The notes beneath the pieces are model-generated. The model made no database searches and had not been told where the DNA came from. It saw only the letters and a list, made by a program, of their open reading frames with translations. Made by a program: the position numbers and the translations under genes. From Mycobacteriaceae bacterium (GTDB lineage Bacteria; Pseudomonadota; Gammaproteobacteria; Burkholderiales; Burkholderiaceae_D), in contig CAJCHO010000104.1 of assembly GCA_903970145.1 (NCBI GenBank), positions 1 to 64,000 of the forward strand: 64,000 nucleotides of DNA, in the 5' to 3' direction. Numbering within the stretch: position 1 is the first letter of the stretch; each line of letters starts with the position of its first letter. Below are positions 33,122 through 42,906 of this stretch, piece after piece.

Positions 33122-36100
33122 CTAGGCTGGCTTGGCGGCAGCGCCGAGGTCCAGTTTGACTGGAACGTCGCGACCACTAGTGTCTACTTTTTCCGGAGCG
33201 GCGAGCAGCACATGATCACCAGGCGCGCCCGCAGCGCCAAGCGCCGCGACAAAGCCATCGGCGCGCGACTTCGCCAATGCCTGCAGTTGCGCGTCGGTGA
33301 CGGGCTCCTTTTGCCTGAGGCGCTCGAAAAGCAGCGCGTAGAAATCCTTGCCTTTGAGCTGCGCGAGTTCCTGTTCATCGAGGGTGCGCTTGTCACGCAA
33401 CAGGCCCGACAGCCGCGAAATCATCACGCCACTGACGCTCTCCTCGAGCACTCCGGGATTCGTCTTGCGAAAGCCTTCCTTGAGTGCATCCAGTTCGGCA
33501 GCTCCGAAGCGCTCGGCAAACAAGGCTTCGAGAGCCTCCCTCACCTTGGGGGACGCCGTAGAAAGCGGCCCGGGATCCTGATCGATCTCGAAGTGCTGTC
33601 CGGCACGCTCAGCGACGGCGCGCCGCACCTGGCGATCCTGCAGCGCCGCCGTGTCCGCGTCCGAATAGACCCCGTGCACCGTCAAGGACAGCCCGGGACG
33701 CTTTTTCAGGGCACCCGCCAGGCGCACGAGCTTTTCGCGCTCGGGCGGAGTCAACTCGGTGGCACCGGGCTCAAACACGATGCTCTCGAACTTTTCGCCG
33801 GAGCCAAACATGTTGCCAAGCGCGCGAAAAGGCGCCGTCGCAATCTTCTCGACGACATTGACGAGAGCCTTCCAGATGATGCCGCCGTAACTGAATTCGG
33901 GATCGCTGAGATTGCCCGACACCGGCAGACCCAGATCGATTCGCCCGTCGCTGTCAGAGAGGATCGCCAGAGCAAGGTCGAGCGGCAGACTCTTCGCCTG
34001 CGGGCTCTCGACCCGCTCTCCCAGAACCAGCTTGTCCATGACGATCTTGTTGTCACCGGCGAGCTGGCGCTTGTTGATCTTGTATTCCAGGTCCAGTGAA
34101 AGCTTGCCCGAGTCGATCTTGCGTCCTGCAAAAGTAGCCGAATAGGGCGTCAGCCGCGTCATCTCGACGTTGCGAAACTCGACCTTGATATCGGTAAAGC
34201 CTGTCGGGTCGAATAGATCGATCTGCCCGACGGCACGAGCTTGCCCATATTCGTCCACATCCCCGTCAAGCTCCAGCTGCGCGGGTGCGCCGGGCCGGGA
34301 CGACAGACCATTGATCGCGCCACGCATATTGTGGATGCGCGTGCCAAAGGGCAGTGCCAGCGAATAGTCCGCATAGTCCATCTCGCTGTTGACAACGCGC
34401 AGTCGATCGATGCCGACCATGAAGGGCGTCCCCTTGGCGTCGCTTGCTGCAGCGGGCGGTGCGACGGGTGCTGGCGCTGCATGCACTGCACCGGAATCAG
34501 GCTCGGGCTTGCGCAGGATCCTCGTCAGATTGACCGAGCGGTCCTGGGCAATGATGAGCTTGGAATTGAGGCCGTCGATGTCAAGCTGCCCCATACCGAG
34601 CTGCGCCGAGTTCAGATGCAGGTCGCGACTGCCAAGAGACTTCCAGGCGAGAAAGACATCCTTGGTCTCGACTTCGATGAGCCGCAGGTCACGCACCATG
34701 AAGCTGGCCTTGAGATCCGGTCCGTGCTTGCCGTAGCTAAAACGCCCCTCGCTACCAAGCTTGCCGCCAGTCAGCGTCAACTTGGCAAACGACGATACAT
34801 AGGGCCGTGCCGCTGCGAGGTCCAGATCGGCGAGGGTGTACTTGATCTCGGCAGCCGGCGCTCCAGGGATGATCTCGCCTTGGGCCTCGAAGCTGCCGCC
34901 ACCTCTGGCGCGAAAAGAGGCCTGCATCGACAGCGGTGCCGCGAGCTTGTCGCTGATGCCAGCGACCGTGAGTGTGATGTGATCGAGGACAAGCTCGGCC
35001 GCCGGCGTCACGGACTCGTCGCGCAGACTTGCCGTGCAATCCTGCAGTTCGAACTTCTCCAGCCGATAGTGCCAGGGCGCCGGCTCGTCAGTGGGCGTCT
35101 CGGCCGATGCCGCAAGGGGCGCACTGTGCGTAGCCGCGGCCCCGCGGCGCGGCGCGGCGGGCGGTGCCTGCGCCTCGAAGGCTGTCAAGAGATCGATCTG
35201 TCCGTGACCATTGCGTACCGCGCTCAATTCGCCCGCTTTCATTTCGAGGCGATCAAGGGTGACGCTGTGACCACCGAGATCCACCTGCAGCCCTTCAAGA
35301 CCTAGTGCGCCCAGATGCAGCGGCTTGGTTGCGGCGCTGGCCTCGGATGCGACCCCGAGCGTGCTGTCCTCAAGGTTCAGCGTACCCAGTGAAAATCGAT
35401 TCTCGAGCAGATCAAAGTGGCCGTCGCTGGCCGCGACATTCTTGATCGCGAGCCTTGCTTTTTCCCTCGGGGCCAGCACGTGCAGGTCCGCAATGCGACC
35501 CGTAATTTTGTCCAGCGTCACATTGAACTGGCCATTGGCATAGCTCAGACGGTAATCGGTAGACAGGCTCGCCATTCCTTCGGGAGGCGCGATCGGCAAC
35601 TTGTCCTTGAGGTAAGGCGCGAGGCTCGCCAGGTCCAGGCCTTCGAGCGCCAGGTCGCCGGCAATGGCCAAGGGTTCGAGCGTCGCCTGACCCTGCCAGA
35701 CGACGCGCGCGCCAAGCGTGGTTTGCGCGGAAATGCGGTAGCTGCCCTTGTCGTCCGGAAGCGTGGCGATGTCGTTCAAGGTCAGCTCGAGCGGCTCGAT
35801 ACGCGTATTAAATCCGCTGCGCAGGTCGGCAAATTCGACGCGACCGGCGGTCAGAACAAAGCTGCGGATGTCGATGCGCGGCGGCGGGCCGGCGGCCTTT
35901 TCCGATTTGCCCTGGAACGCGTCGAGCAGCGCCGACCAGTTCAGACGCCCATCGGCTTGTAGCACCAACGTCGCCTCGGGAGCATCCAGACGAATGGCGT
36001 TGACGACGATCGCGCGGTGAATGAGGCTAGACAGCGAGATCTGCACCTTGAGATTGCGAAACGCCAGCAAGGGCTTGCCGTCGGGTTCCGTCAGGCTCAG

Positions 36101-36304
36101 CTTGGTGAAGCCCAGCTCCAGCGTAAAAGGATTAAATCGCGGTGTATCGAGCGTTAGGATATGCCCGCTTTTCTGCAGAACGTAGGACTGCGCCTCGTAT
36201 TGGAGAATGCGCGGCAGCGCCAGCCAGGCGAGGATTGCATACACCAGAAACAGGCTCGCCAAGGCAATTGCTACCGCCTTGAACGAGGGCAGCCGCACGG
36301 TCAT
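33122..36304 (-). CDS. large DUF748 (AsmA-like) envelope protein with OmpA-like C-terminal segment
   Basis: The 1060-residue protein starts at ATG 36304 with one N-terminal membrane anchor (VAIALASLFLVYAILAWLALP). A long repetitive beta-structured body follows, of the AsmA/TamB bridge type. DUF748 signatures are SGHILTLDTPRFNPFTLELGFTKLSL (read in two parts), FRNVEMTRLTPYSATFAGRKI, GKLSLDLEYKI and LPLDLALAILSDSDGRIDLGLPVSG. Near residue 870 comes IVFEPGATELTPPEREKLVRLAGALK, then SLTVHG, which resembles the peptidoglycan-binding OmpA fold. Such proteins may bridge inner and outer membranes for lipid transport. Upstream in-frame sequence to 36499 lacks a ribosome site. Confidence 0.88.
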   Translation of the reverse strand: MTVRLPSFKAVAIALASLFLVYAILAWLALPRILQYEAQSYVLQKSGHILTLDTPRFNPFTLELGFTKLSLTEPDGKPLLAFRNLKVQISLSSLIHRAIVVNAIRLDAPEATLVLQADGRLNWSALLDAFQGKSEKAAGPPPRIDIRSFVLTAGRVEFADLRSGFNTRIEPLELTLNDIATLPDDKGSYRISAQTTLGARVVWQGQATLEPLAIAGDLALEGLDLASLAPYLKDKLPIAPPEGMASLSTDYRLSYANGQFNVTLDKITGRIADLHVLAPREKARLAIKNVAASDGHFDLLENRFSLGTLNLEDSTLGVASEASAATKPLHLGALGLEGLQVDLGGHSVTLDRLEMKAGELSAVRNGHGQIDLLTAFEAQAPPAAPRRGAAATHSAPLAASAETPTDEPAPWHYRLEKFELQDCTASLRDESVTPAAELVLDHITLTVAGISDKLAAPLSMQASFRARGGGSFEAQGEIIPGAPAAEIKYTLADLDLAAARPYVSSFAKLTLTGGKLGSEGRFSYGKHGPDLKASFMVRDLRLIEVETKDVFLAWKSLGSRDLHLNSAQLGMGQLDIDGLNSKLIIAQDRSVNLTRILRKPEPDSGAVHAAPAPVAPPAAASDAKGTPFMVGIDRLRVVNSEMDYADYSLALPFGTRIHNMRGAINGLSSRPGAPAQLELDGDVDEYGQARAVGQIDLFDPTGFTDIKVEFRNVEMTRLTPYSATFAGRKIDSGKLSLDLEYKINKRQLAGDNKIVMDKLVLGERVESPQAKSLPLDLALAILSDSDGRIDLGLPVSGNLSDPEFSYGGIIWKALVNVVEKIATAPFRALGNMFGSGEKFESIVFEPGATELTPPEREKLVRLAGALKKRPGLSLTVHGVYSDADTAALQDRQVRRAVAERAGQHFEIDQDPGPLSTASPKVREALEALFAERFGAAELDALKEGFRKTNPGVLEESVSGVMISRLSGLLRDKRTLDEQELAQLKGKDFYALLFERLRQKEPVTDAQLQALAKSRADGFVAALGAAGAPGDHVLLAAPEKVDTSGRDVPVKLDLGAAAKPA

Positions 36305-36670
36305 GCAAACTCTCTCGAGGTGAATGGTTAGGGGGATTGTAGCCCGAGCAAGCGATAGCGCGCCGCGCAGTCCTAAGGAACTGGCGTTTGGAGTACCGCC
36401 CGCTGGCGGCGCGAACCTTGGCGCAGCCGCGTGGTCGAAACGATAAGCGCGGGGCCACGCGGCGCACTCGTGTGAACACCCCGCAGGACCCGGCAGCAAT
36501 CAGCCACAAGTTGTCGACACGACTTAAGCCGCTTCACCGCTCTCCTAGCGTAAATCCGGACTTGAGTCCCGTTGTCCGATGCGCGATCATCATCGATCGC
36601 CCGGCGCGACCGAGAGCAGCCTTAATCGCGCGAACGGGCGTTGAGCAGCCCATTGCAAAACGGTATCAGG
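36305..36670. other. non-coding divergent region
   Basis: This 366-base stretch separates the DUF748 and DUF3014 genes. Frames here lack ribosome sites and recognisable protein sequence. I see no clear promoter, hairpin or repeat. Confidence 0.4.
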
Positions 36671-37474
36671 ATGAAGACTCGCTTACTTGCCCCGGTTCTC
36701 GCTGTGCTCGTGATTGGCGGTGCTCTTGGCGCATATTTTTACTGGCGCTCCAATGAAACGGTCGCACCCGTCGCCGTGGCGCCATCCGCCTCGGGCGGGC
36801 CACTGGTGCGCGAGGAAATACATCATGTCCTGGAGCCGGCCGCGCAGGCGCCCGTTCTGCCGGTACTTGGCCAGAGCGACGACTTCACGTTTGGGGCGAT
36901 CCGCGATGTGCTCAACAACAAGGCGCTTGCTGGCCTCATCATCCCCAAGGACCTTATTCGCAATATTGTCGCGACGATCGACAATCTGCCGGGCCGACGT
37001 GTGGCGCCGGCGCAATTCCCGGTGCAAAGGCCAATCGGAAAATTCGGGGTGACCCGCTCCGGCGATGCGCTGGTCATGGATCCCGCGGATGCGGCGCGCT
37101 ACACGCGCTACGTGCAACTCGCGCAATCGGCCGATCCGGAGAAGCTGGTGGCCCTGTACGTACGACTCTATCCGCTTTTCCAGCAGGCCTATGCCGATCT
37201 TGGCTATCCCAGGAAATACTTTAATGACCGCGTGATGCAGGCAGTCGACGATCTGCTCGCGACACCCGAGGCCCCGAGTCCCGTGAAACTGGTTCAACCG
37301 CTGGTCTACTACAAGTTCGCCGACCCAGAATTCGAGAATCGCTCGGTCGGACAGCGTATCCTGATGCGCATGAGCCCTACTGACGCGCTGATGCTCAAAG
37401 CCCAACTGGCCTCGATTCGCGAGCAGCTGCTGCTGCACATGCACGACGAAAAAGTGGTGACGCCGCCCTCGTAG
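36671..37474 (+). CDS. DUF3014 membrane-anchored protein
   Basis: The 267-residue protein has a single N-terminal anchor (LAPVLAVLVIGGALGAYFYWRS) and a periplasmic domain. The DUF3014 features are LGQSDDFTFGAIRDVLNNKALAGLIIPKDLIRNIVATIDNL (in parts), RYTRYVQLAQSADPEKLVALYVRLYPLFQQAYADLGYP and RSVGQRILMRMSP. The start at 36671 is chosen because the membrane segment begins there; a TTG at 36641 is an alternative. Function is unknown in the family. It is divergent from the DUF748 gene and convergent with the HDOD gene. Confidence 0.87.
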   Translation: MKTRLLAPVLAVLVIGGALGAYFYWRSNETVAPVAVAPSASGGPLVREEIHHVLEPAAQAPVLPVLGQSDDFTFGAIRDVLNNKALAGLIIPKDLIRNIVATIDNLPGRRVAPAQFPVQRPIGKFGVTRSGDALVMDPADAARYTRYVQLAQSADPEKLVALYVRLYPLFQQAYADLGYPRKYFNDRVMQAVDDLLATPEAPSPVKLVQPLVYYKFADPEFENRSVGQRILMRMSPTDALMLKAQLASIREQLLLHMHDEKVVTPPS

Positions 37475-37500
37475 GCCGCGCACCGCGCGGCAAATCCGGC

Positions 37501-38424
37501 CTAGCGCACCGCAGCCGCTGCCGCCGGCGCTATCCCGAGCACCGTCTGCATATGCTCACTACGGGTGAGTGCCACCTTGATCAGATCGATGACATCGTCG
37601 CGCCCGACGTCGTAGCGACTCTGCACCTGGGGCGGGCGCAAGAGGGCGCGCAGGCCGTCCACGGAAGCGCTGCGCCACAGATCCACCCGCAAGGCGAGCA
37701 TGACGCCAATCCAGTCGGCGTCCTGCAACAGGCGCACCATGGCCAATTGCTCGGCGTCGACATCACCGGCAGCACTTTTGGATGAATGGTGAAAACGCGC
37801 CGCGATCGCCATCTCATCCTCAAGGCCCCACTTGCGGATCGCCAGATAGCCCAGCTCCGCATGGCTGATACCGCAAATCTCGAGTTCGGCGTCGATCAGG
37901 GCCTGCTGTGACTCCCACGAAGTCTCGCCGATCGCGCGCAGATCCACCGGCGCCTCGAGATAGAGGATGAAGCGTCCGATGTCATGCAGCAGGCCGAAGA
38001 GGTAGGCGCGTTCCGGATCGATATGTCCCGATTCGACCAGCGGCGCCAGTTCCTGCATCAGGCAGGCAACATCGAAGGCGTGCCGCCACAGATCGAGCTC
38101 CCAATCGTGGCGGGGCATGAGCGTGCGCATGATCGAGTCGGCGACGGCGATACCGACTGCCGCCTCACAGCCAACCAGCTGCAGGGCCTGATCTATCTTT
38201 GCGACCTTGGAGGTTGGCGAGATCGCAGGGGAATTGGCATAACGCAACAGGCGTGCCGCAAGCGTCGGGTCGGAGCGCACCAGGCGCACCACATCCTCAA
38301 AATAATTGTCGTCGCCAGGATCAAGGCGCAACAGTGCCAGCACTACCTCAGGTAGCAGCGGCAAATCGTGAATGCGCTGCTGCAGACGGTCGACTATCTT
38401 GGTTTTTTTGGCTTCTAGGAGCAT
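37501..38424 (-). CDS. HDOD-domain signalling protein
   Basis: The 307-residue protein is one HDOD domain with a short tail. Typical segments are IHDLPLLPEVVLALLRL, LVRSDPTLAARLLRYANSP, ALQLVGCEAAVGIAVADSI, AYLFGLLHDIGRFIL and ICGISHAELGYLAIRKWGL. HDOD proteins are HD-related but mostly non-catalytic and take part in cyclic-di-GMP, stress or motility signalling. Here LLHDIGR keeps an HD pair. A C-terminal Ala-rich tail ends the protein. The ATG at 38424 (MLLEAKKTK) is preferred over a TTG 27 bases upstream. Confidence 0.9.
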   Translation of the reverse strand: MLLEAKKTKIVDRLQQRIHDLPLLPEVVLALLRLDPGDDNYFEDVVRLVRSDPTLAARLLRYANSPAISPTSKVAKIDQALQLVGCEAAVGIAVADSIMRTLMPRHDWELDLWRHAFDVACLMQELAPLVESGHIDPERAYLFGLLHDIGRFILYLEAPVDLRAIGETSWESQQALIDAELEICGISHAELGYLAIRKWGLEDEMAIAARFHHSSKSAAGDVDAEQLAMVRLLQDADWIGVMLALRVDLWRSASVDGLRALLRPPQVQSRYDVGRDDVIDLIKVALTRSEHMQTVLGIAPAAAAAVR

Positions 38425-38824
38425 GGTGAAATGCGCGCTCTCCTCGCGCAAAACTCAGGTCAGATGTACACCCGCGCGCGAATATCTCAGCTTCGAGCGC
38501 AGCTTCCCGCCCATATTGCCGTGCCTTCGGGAATGCGGCCATGCTTGCCAACCAAGTACATTTGCTCAGATGGCGCGATGCCGGGTCCAGCCCGCCTGCC
38601 GGCGATGCGAATAGTCATCGCCTGGGCAGGCTCGCGCATCACCCGGGCCAAGCGATTCGGGTCGCGCACCGCTCGGCGCTGCGCTAAGGCGAGCGGCTAC
38701 GAGCCTGATTTCGAAGCGGTTTTTTCATTTCGGGAGGCGGCGTGTAGTGCCTGACCCCCAAGTGGCCCGATACCCTACCCCTTGGCGGCCTTCGACCCCG
38801 CCCTTTGGGATGACAGTCCCCGTC
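38425..38824. other. 400-base region without an identifiable gene
   Basis: Frames on both strands were examined. The best, a 60-residue minus-strand frame at 38487-38669, has no ribosome site and no family resemblance. The region may contain the promoter of the HDOD gene. No repeat, tRNA or riboswitch pattern was found. Confidence 0.4.
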
Positions 38825-39145
38825 TTACTTCGACTTGGCCGCGTTCGCGTCCTGGGCGTCCTGTCGCTTTTTCAGGACCTCATAGCAGGCGTCGGAGAGG
38901 TCCTTCTGGTGATCGATGAGGCAATCGATGATGCGCCCACCGCCAGGCTGAATTCCCTTGCAGAACTTCTGGGAATCTCCCATGCAGGCCAGCGCTCCGT
39001 TTGCACCACGAGGTGGCGCCTGCGCTGCACCCTGGCTAGGTGACGAGCCAGGTGAGGCCTGGGGCGGTGCGGGGGACTCCTGGGCTCGCAGCCCCGCGCT
39101 GGCGAGGCAAGCTGTGAGGGCAAGGTATAGGAAGACTGGTCTCAT
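38825..39145 (-). CDS. secreted cysteine-rich-repeat protein
   Basis: The product has 106 residues with a signal peptide (VFLYLALTACLASAGLRAQ) and a Pro/Gly/Ala-rich linker. One Cys-rich module follows: ACMGDSQKFCKGIQPGGGRIIDCLIDHQKDLSDACYEVL in sections, with four Cys in the spacing of the GLG1-type repeat. Small proteins of this type are common in the periplasm of proteobacteria and have no defined activity. The gene is divergent from the M1 aminopeptidase gene. Confidence 0.82.
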   Translation of the reverse strand: MRPVFLYLALTACLASAGLRAQESPAPPQASPGSSPSQGAAQAPPRGANGALACMGDSQKFCKGIQPGGGRIIDCLIDHQKDLSDACYEVLKKRQDAQDANAAKSK

Positions 39146-39283
39146 GATGCAACCTCGATCCGGAAAATAGCTCGATCATAGTGTGCGGCGCTCACGGGGT
39201 CTGTTACAGATTGTCCATAGGTGTATCCAAATCTGCCGCATTCCTGACCGTCCGGTCGCTGGCGCAGTGCGACGCAGCGGTTT

Positions 39284-39311
39284 TTGCAAAGCGGCGCCAA
39301 TCCCCTACACT
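39284..39311 (+). promoter_or_regulatory. sigma-70-type promoter for the M1 aminopeptidase gene
   Basis: TTGCAA and TACACT are separated by 16 bases, about 80 bases upstream of the start codon. Confidence 0.45.
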
Positions 39312-39389
39312 ACGGCGGCTGGAAAAACACGGGTCGCCCCGTGATGCCAGTCGCAACGGTCTGCTGCCCCCCATTTCACGGAGAAATTG

Positions 39390-42059
39390 ATGACCCGAAT
39401 CTCGCGCGCCTTTCTGCTCGCGCTTGCCGTCTGCCTCGTCCCCTGTCTTGGCGCAGCAGCCAGTTCCGGCTCCCCTCCCCGGCTGCGCCTGGCCGAAGTA
39501 CAGGATGTCGCACCGACAGCTTACGCACTCAGGCTCGCCGTGGACCCGAGTCTGGATCACTTTACCGGCTCGGTGACCATTACGATCAGCGTGAAGAGCG
39601 CAGGCGATACGATTTGGCTTAACCAGCGCTCCCTGAAAATCGCCGACGCGAGCTCGACCCAGAAGGGGGTCCACCAGAAAGCACGCGTCGATGCGCCGAT
39701 CGGCGAGTTTTTCGCGATGCATTTTCCGCGGCCGCTCAAGGCCGGCACGGCCCAGCTTGAGTTGAATTTCAGCGGCCTCATCAGCGAGCGTGATTCGGCA
39801 GGCATATTCCGCCGCCAAGACAACGGCAACTGGTATGCCTTCACCCAGTTCGAATCGACCGACGCCCGCCAGGCAACACCGTCATTCGATGAGCCCTCCT
39901 ACAAGACGCCCTGGAAGCTCACGCTCGAGGTTCCGGAATCAGCTTCGGCGGTTGCCAACAGCAATATCGCCAGCCAGAGCGTCGCGCACGGCAAGCGCAC
40001 CGTCGTCTTCAATCCCACCCAGCCGCTGCCGTCCTATCTTCTGGCCTTTGCGGTCGGGCCTTTTGAATACGTCGATGGCGGTGTCGCGGGCGTGAACCAC
40101 ACCCCGGTGCGCATCATCACTCCCAAGGGTCGCGCCGCCGAGGCTGCCTATGCCGCCAGCGTCAGCGCCACCATCCTCGGACTCGACGAGGCCTATTACG
40201 GATTTCCTTACGCCTTTGGCAAGTCCGACCAGATTGCCATTCCTAACGTGACCGGCTTCGGGGCGATGGAAAATCCCGGCCTGGTTACCTATCAGCACAC
40301 CCTGATCCTCTCGAACCCATCGTCCGATCGGATCGTGCGCCAGCGCGCCTACGCCTCGGTGGCCGCTCATGAACTGGCGCACCAGTGGACGGGGGACCTG
40401 GTGACAATGACCTGGTGGGACGATACCTGGCTCAACGAGGCCTTCGCGACATGGCGCGAGCAGGATCTCCTGGCGGCATGGAAACCGGAATGGCACAGTC
40501 GCCTGGAGGACCTGCAGGGCAAATTCAACGCCGAAAACCAGGACTCCCTGGTGTCGGCGCGACGCATCCGTCAACCCATCGAGAGTTCCAACGACATCGC
40601 CAACGCATTTGACGGCATCACCTACGTCAAGGGCGCTGCCGTCATCCGCATGTTCCAGGGCTGGATCGGCGACAGCCAGTTCCAGAAGGCCATGCAGGAA
40701 TACATGCGGCGCTACGCGTTCAAGACGGCAAGTGCTCCCGAATTTCTCGCGACCGTCGATGATGTGACCGGCCGTCCGATCGCCAGATCGTTCAAGACCT
40801 TTCTCGATCAGCCGGGTGTACCGCTGCTTAGCGTCGATGTGAGCTGCAAGGAGGACGGTGCCAAGCTGACAGTCAGCCAGGAGCGCTTTTTGCCGACAGG
40901 CTCACAGGGCAAGCTCGACCAGCTCTGGGAGGTACCGGTCTGCGTGCGCTACGGCGGCGCCGACTGGAGTGCACGCGAGTGCCATCTTTTGACCGAGCCG
41001 ACTGGGGAGTTTCCCCTCGCCGCGAAAAGCTGCCCGAGCTGGCTACAGGCCAACGACAACGCGAGCGGCTACTATCACGTGCGCTATCCGCAGGCTCTTG
41101 AGGACGCGCTGACCGACCCACGCTCCAAGGTAGCGCTGAGTGAGTCAGAGCGGCTTGATCTGATCGGCAACGCGCAGGCACTCGCGAGCGGTGGCAAGGG
41201 TTCCCTCGGCGCAGCACTGCATCTGGCCGAAACGCTGCATGATGACCCCAACCCACCCATCGTCGAGGCCCTGCTTGATGTGGTCAGCTATCCGCGCACC
41301 CACCTCATCAATGACGAACTCCGCCCGCGCTATGAGCACTTCATCTCGGTCAATTTCGGTCCGCGCGCACGCGCGCTCGGCTGGACTCCGAAGCCTGGCG
41401 AGAGCGAAGACGATCAGGTGCTGCGGGCTCGCCTGGTGCGGGATGTCGCAACCCTCGGTGCGGACGCCGAGCTGGCAGGACAAGCACGCGAACTCACCGA
41501 TCGCTGGTTCGCAGATCCCAAGGCGATAGACCCGAACCTGCTTGGTTCGGTGCTGCGCACGGCTGCCTACTACGGGGACGCCGCGCTGATGCAGCGCTTT
41601 CTAGACGCCTACGTGAACACCAAGAACGCGCAGACCAAGGCGCGCCTCATGGAAGCCATGACCGGATTCAGGGACAGGGCAGCCATTGAACTGGGCATGC
41701 AGACGGTCTTACATGACCCGATTCCATTCGCGGAGAGCAATCGACTGCTCTTTGCCGGCCAGGCGGATCCGGCGACGCGAGCGATGGCGTTGGCTTTCAC
41801 GAAAGCCAATTACGAGGCCATCGTCGCGCGCATGCCCAATTCGGGCGAATTCACCTTCGGCGCGCAGCTCCCCTATGTCGGCAACAGCTACTGCGACGCC
41901 CAGTCGCGCGACGAATTGAATGCCTTCTTCGGCCCGAAGGCCGCGCATTTCAATGGGGCGCCACGCAGGCTGGCGCAGATTCTGGAGACCATTGATCTGT
42001 GCATCGCGCGTCAGGATCAGCAGGTCACCCAGTTGCGCGAGTTCCTCACCAAGTATTGA
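39390..42059 (+). CDS. secreted M1-family zinc aminopeptidase
   Basis: The 889-residue enzyme has a signal peptide (AFLLALAVCLVPCLGAAA). The exopeptidase motif is GAMEN at residues 291-295. The zinc site is HELAH (H327, E328, H331) with E350 in NEAFAT. A C-terminal helical ERAP1-like domain spans about 530-889. It trims N-terminal residues of peptides, here in the periplasm or outside the cell. ATG 39390 follows CGGAG at normal distance; an in-frame TTG just before it is less likely. Family length is normal. Confidence 0.95.
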   Translation: MTRISRAFLLALAVCLVPCLGAAASSGSPPRLRLAEVQDVAPTAYALRLAVDPSLDHFTGSVTITISVKSAGDTIWLNQRSLKIADASSTQKGVHQKARVDAPIGEFFAMHFPRPLKAGTAQLELNFSGLISERDSAGIFRRQDNGNWYAFTQFESTDARQATPSFDEPSYKTPWKLTLEVPESASAVANSNIASQSVAHGKRTVVFNPTQPLPSYLLAFAVGPFEYVDGGVAGVNHTPVRIITPKGRAAEAAYAASVSATILGLDEAYYGFPYAFGKSDQIAIPNVTGFGAMENPGLVTYQHTLILSNPSSDRIVRQRAYASVAAHELAHQWTGDLVTMTWWDDTWLNEAFATWREQDLLAAWKPEWHSRLEDLQGKFNAENQDSLVSARRIRQPIESSNDIANAFDGITYVKGAAVIRMFQGWIGDSQFQKAMQEYMRRYAFKTASAPEFLATVDDVTGRPIARSFKTFLDQPGVPLLSVDVSCKEDGAKLTVSQERFLPTGSQGKLDQLWEVPVCVRYGGADWSARECHLLTEPTGEFPLAAKSCPSWLQANDNASGYYHVRYPQALEDALTDPRSKVALSESERLDLIGNAQALASGGKGSLGAALHLAETLHDDPNPPIVEALLDVVSYPRTHLINDELRPRYEHFISVNFGPRARALGWTPKPGESEDDQVLRARLVRDVATLGADAELAGQARELTDRWFADPKAIDPNLLGSVLRTAAYYGDAALMQRFLDAYVNTKNAQTKARLMEAMTGFRDRAAIELGMQTVLHDPIPFAESNRLLFAGQADPATRAMALAFTKANYEAIVARMPNSGEFTFGAQLPYVGNSYCDAQSRDELNAFFGPKAAHFNGAPRRLAQILETIDLCIARQDQQVTQLREFLTKY

Positions 42060-42362
42060 GCAGGCAGCGGTAAGGACCTCCCGACAGGTGTTCGCGCTTT
42101 CGGAATTTCAAGGCGCGAACATCGCGGCAGCTTTCGGGATGCCGGGTCACACCGTGCGCCGGTGCGCCATCTCAGGCGCTGCCGTGGATCGCACGCAGTT
42201 CCGATCGAGTCAGCACCGGTTCGCCATGCCCCGCTGCGAAAATGATTCTGGATAGGCGGCCACACGCGTGTGAGCGCGGCGCTCGAATGCCGATTTGCAG
42301 TTCACAATTGTCCACACCCGCCTGGCATCGGGCGCGCCGATCTCCGGTATCATTTTTATCAA
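42060..42362. other. intergenic region, nothing assigned
   Basis: The 303 bases between the aminopeptidase and GFA genes hold no supported gene or terminator. A minus-strand frame ending near 42172 contains IIFAAGHGEPVLTRSELRA, which looks protein-like but lacks a start context. Confidence 0.4.
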
Positions 42363-42749
42363 ATGAAAACGGAAACCAAGCCATCCATGTCGAATCGGGA
42401 AATGCTGAAATATCTGGGCAGCTGCCATTGCGGCGCAGTGCGCTTTGAGATCGAAACGGATTTTCCGGAACTGACCACCTGTGACTGCTCGATCTGCCGG
42501 CGCAAGAACGCCCTCATGGTCAGGGTTCACGAGAGTAAGTTCCGGTTGCTCAGCGGCTCAGACGCGTTGTCCCAGTACCAATTCCACTCGAAGACCGCGC
42601 GCCACTTCTTTTGCAAAGTGTGCGGAATCTATCCCTTCCATCGCAAACGCGTGACTCCAGATCTTCTGGGCGTCAATGTCTTCTGTCTGGACGGTTTCGA
42701 TCCAGCGGGAATTCCGGTCCGCGAAATGGCCGGCTCGCTAATGGATTGA
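42363..42749 (+). CDS. GFA-family zinc protein
   Basis: The product has 128 residues and belongs to the family named after glutathione-dependent formaldehyde-activating enzyme. The zinc ligand clusters are SCHCGAVRFE, TTCDCSICRRKNA and FFCKVCGIYPFHRKR. Most members have no proven activity. The start is uncertain: ATG 42363 or ATG 42387, and neither has a strong ribosome site. A formaldehyde link to the demethylation genes at 17897-24967 is tempting but unsupported at this distance. Confidence 0.85.
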   Translation: MKTETKPSMSNREMLKYLGSCHCGAVRFEIETDFPELTTCDCSICRRKNALMVRVHESKFRLLSGSDALSQYQFHSKTARHFFCKVCGIYPFHRKRVTPDLLGVNVFCLDGFDPAGIPVREMAGSLMD

Positions 42750-42906
42750 CCGGTCGTCGTTCCGCGGGCTAGCCGCACCGCCTGGCTGGGCAGTAAGCAG
42801 CAAGTCCGCCTCACCTCGATCGAGCGCAATCCCTTATCATTTGAGAGACGTTGCGCGAAGGCTGTCTTGTCGCGCGGATCACTCTTTCATCCTTGATCGG
42901 ATCCAT

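Noticed and set aside
38487-38669. 60-codon minus-strand frame in the 38425-38824 gap
   Set aside because: No ribosome site, overlapping alternatives on both strands, and no recognisable family.
42172-42384. Minus-strand frame with IIFAAGHGEPVLTRSELRA, possibly the end of a lost hydrolase gene
   Set aside because: The protein-like stretch is only about 25 residues and has no supporting start; too short to call.
42363-42749. Link of the GFA protein to formaldehyde released by the demethylation operon
   Set aside because: The genes are about 17 kb apart and the family rarely acts on formaldehyde; no support in sequence.
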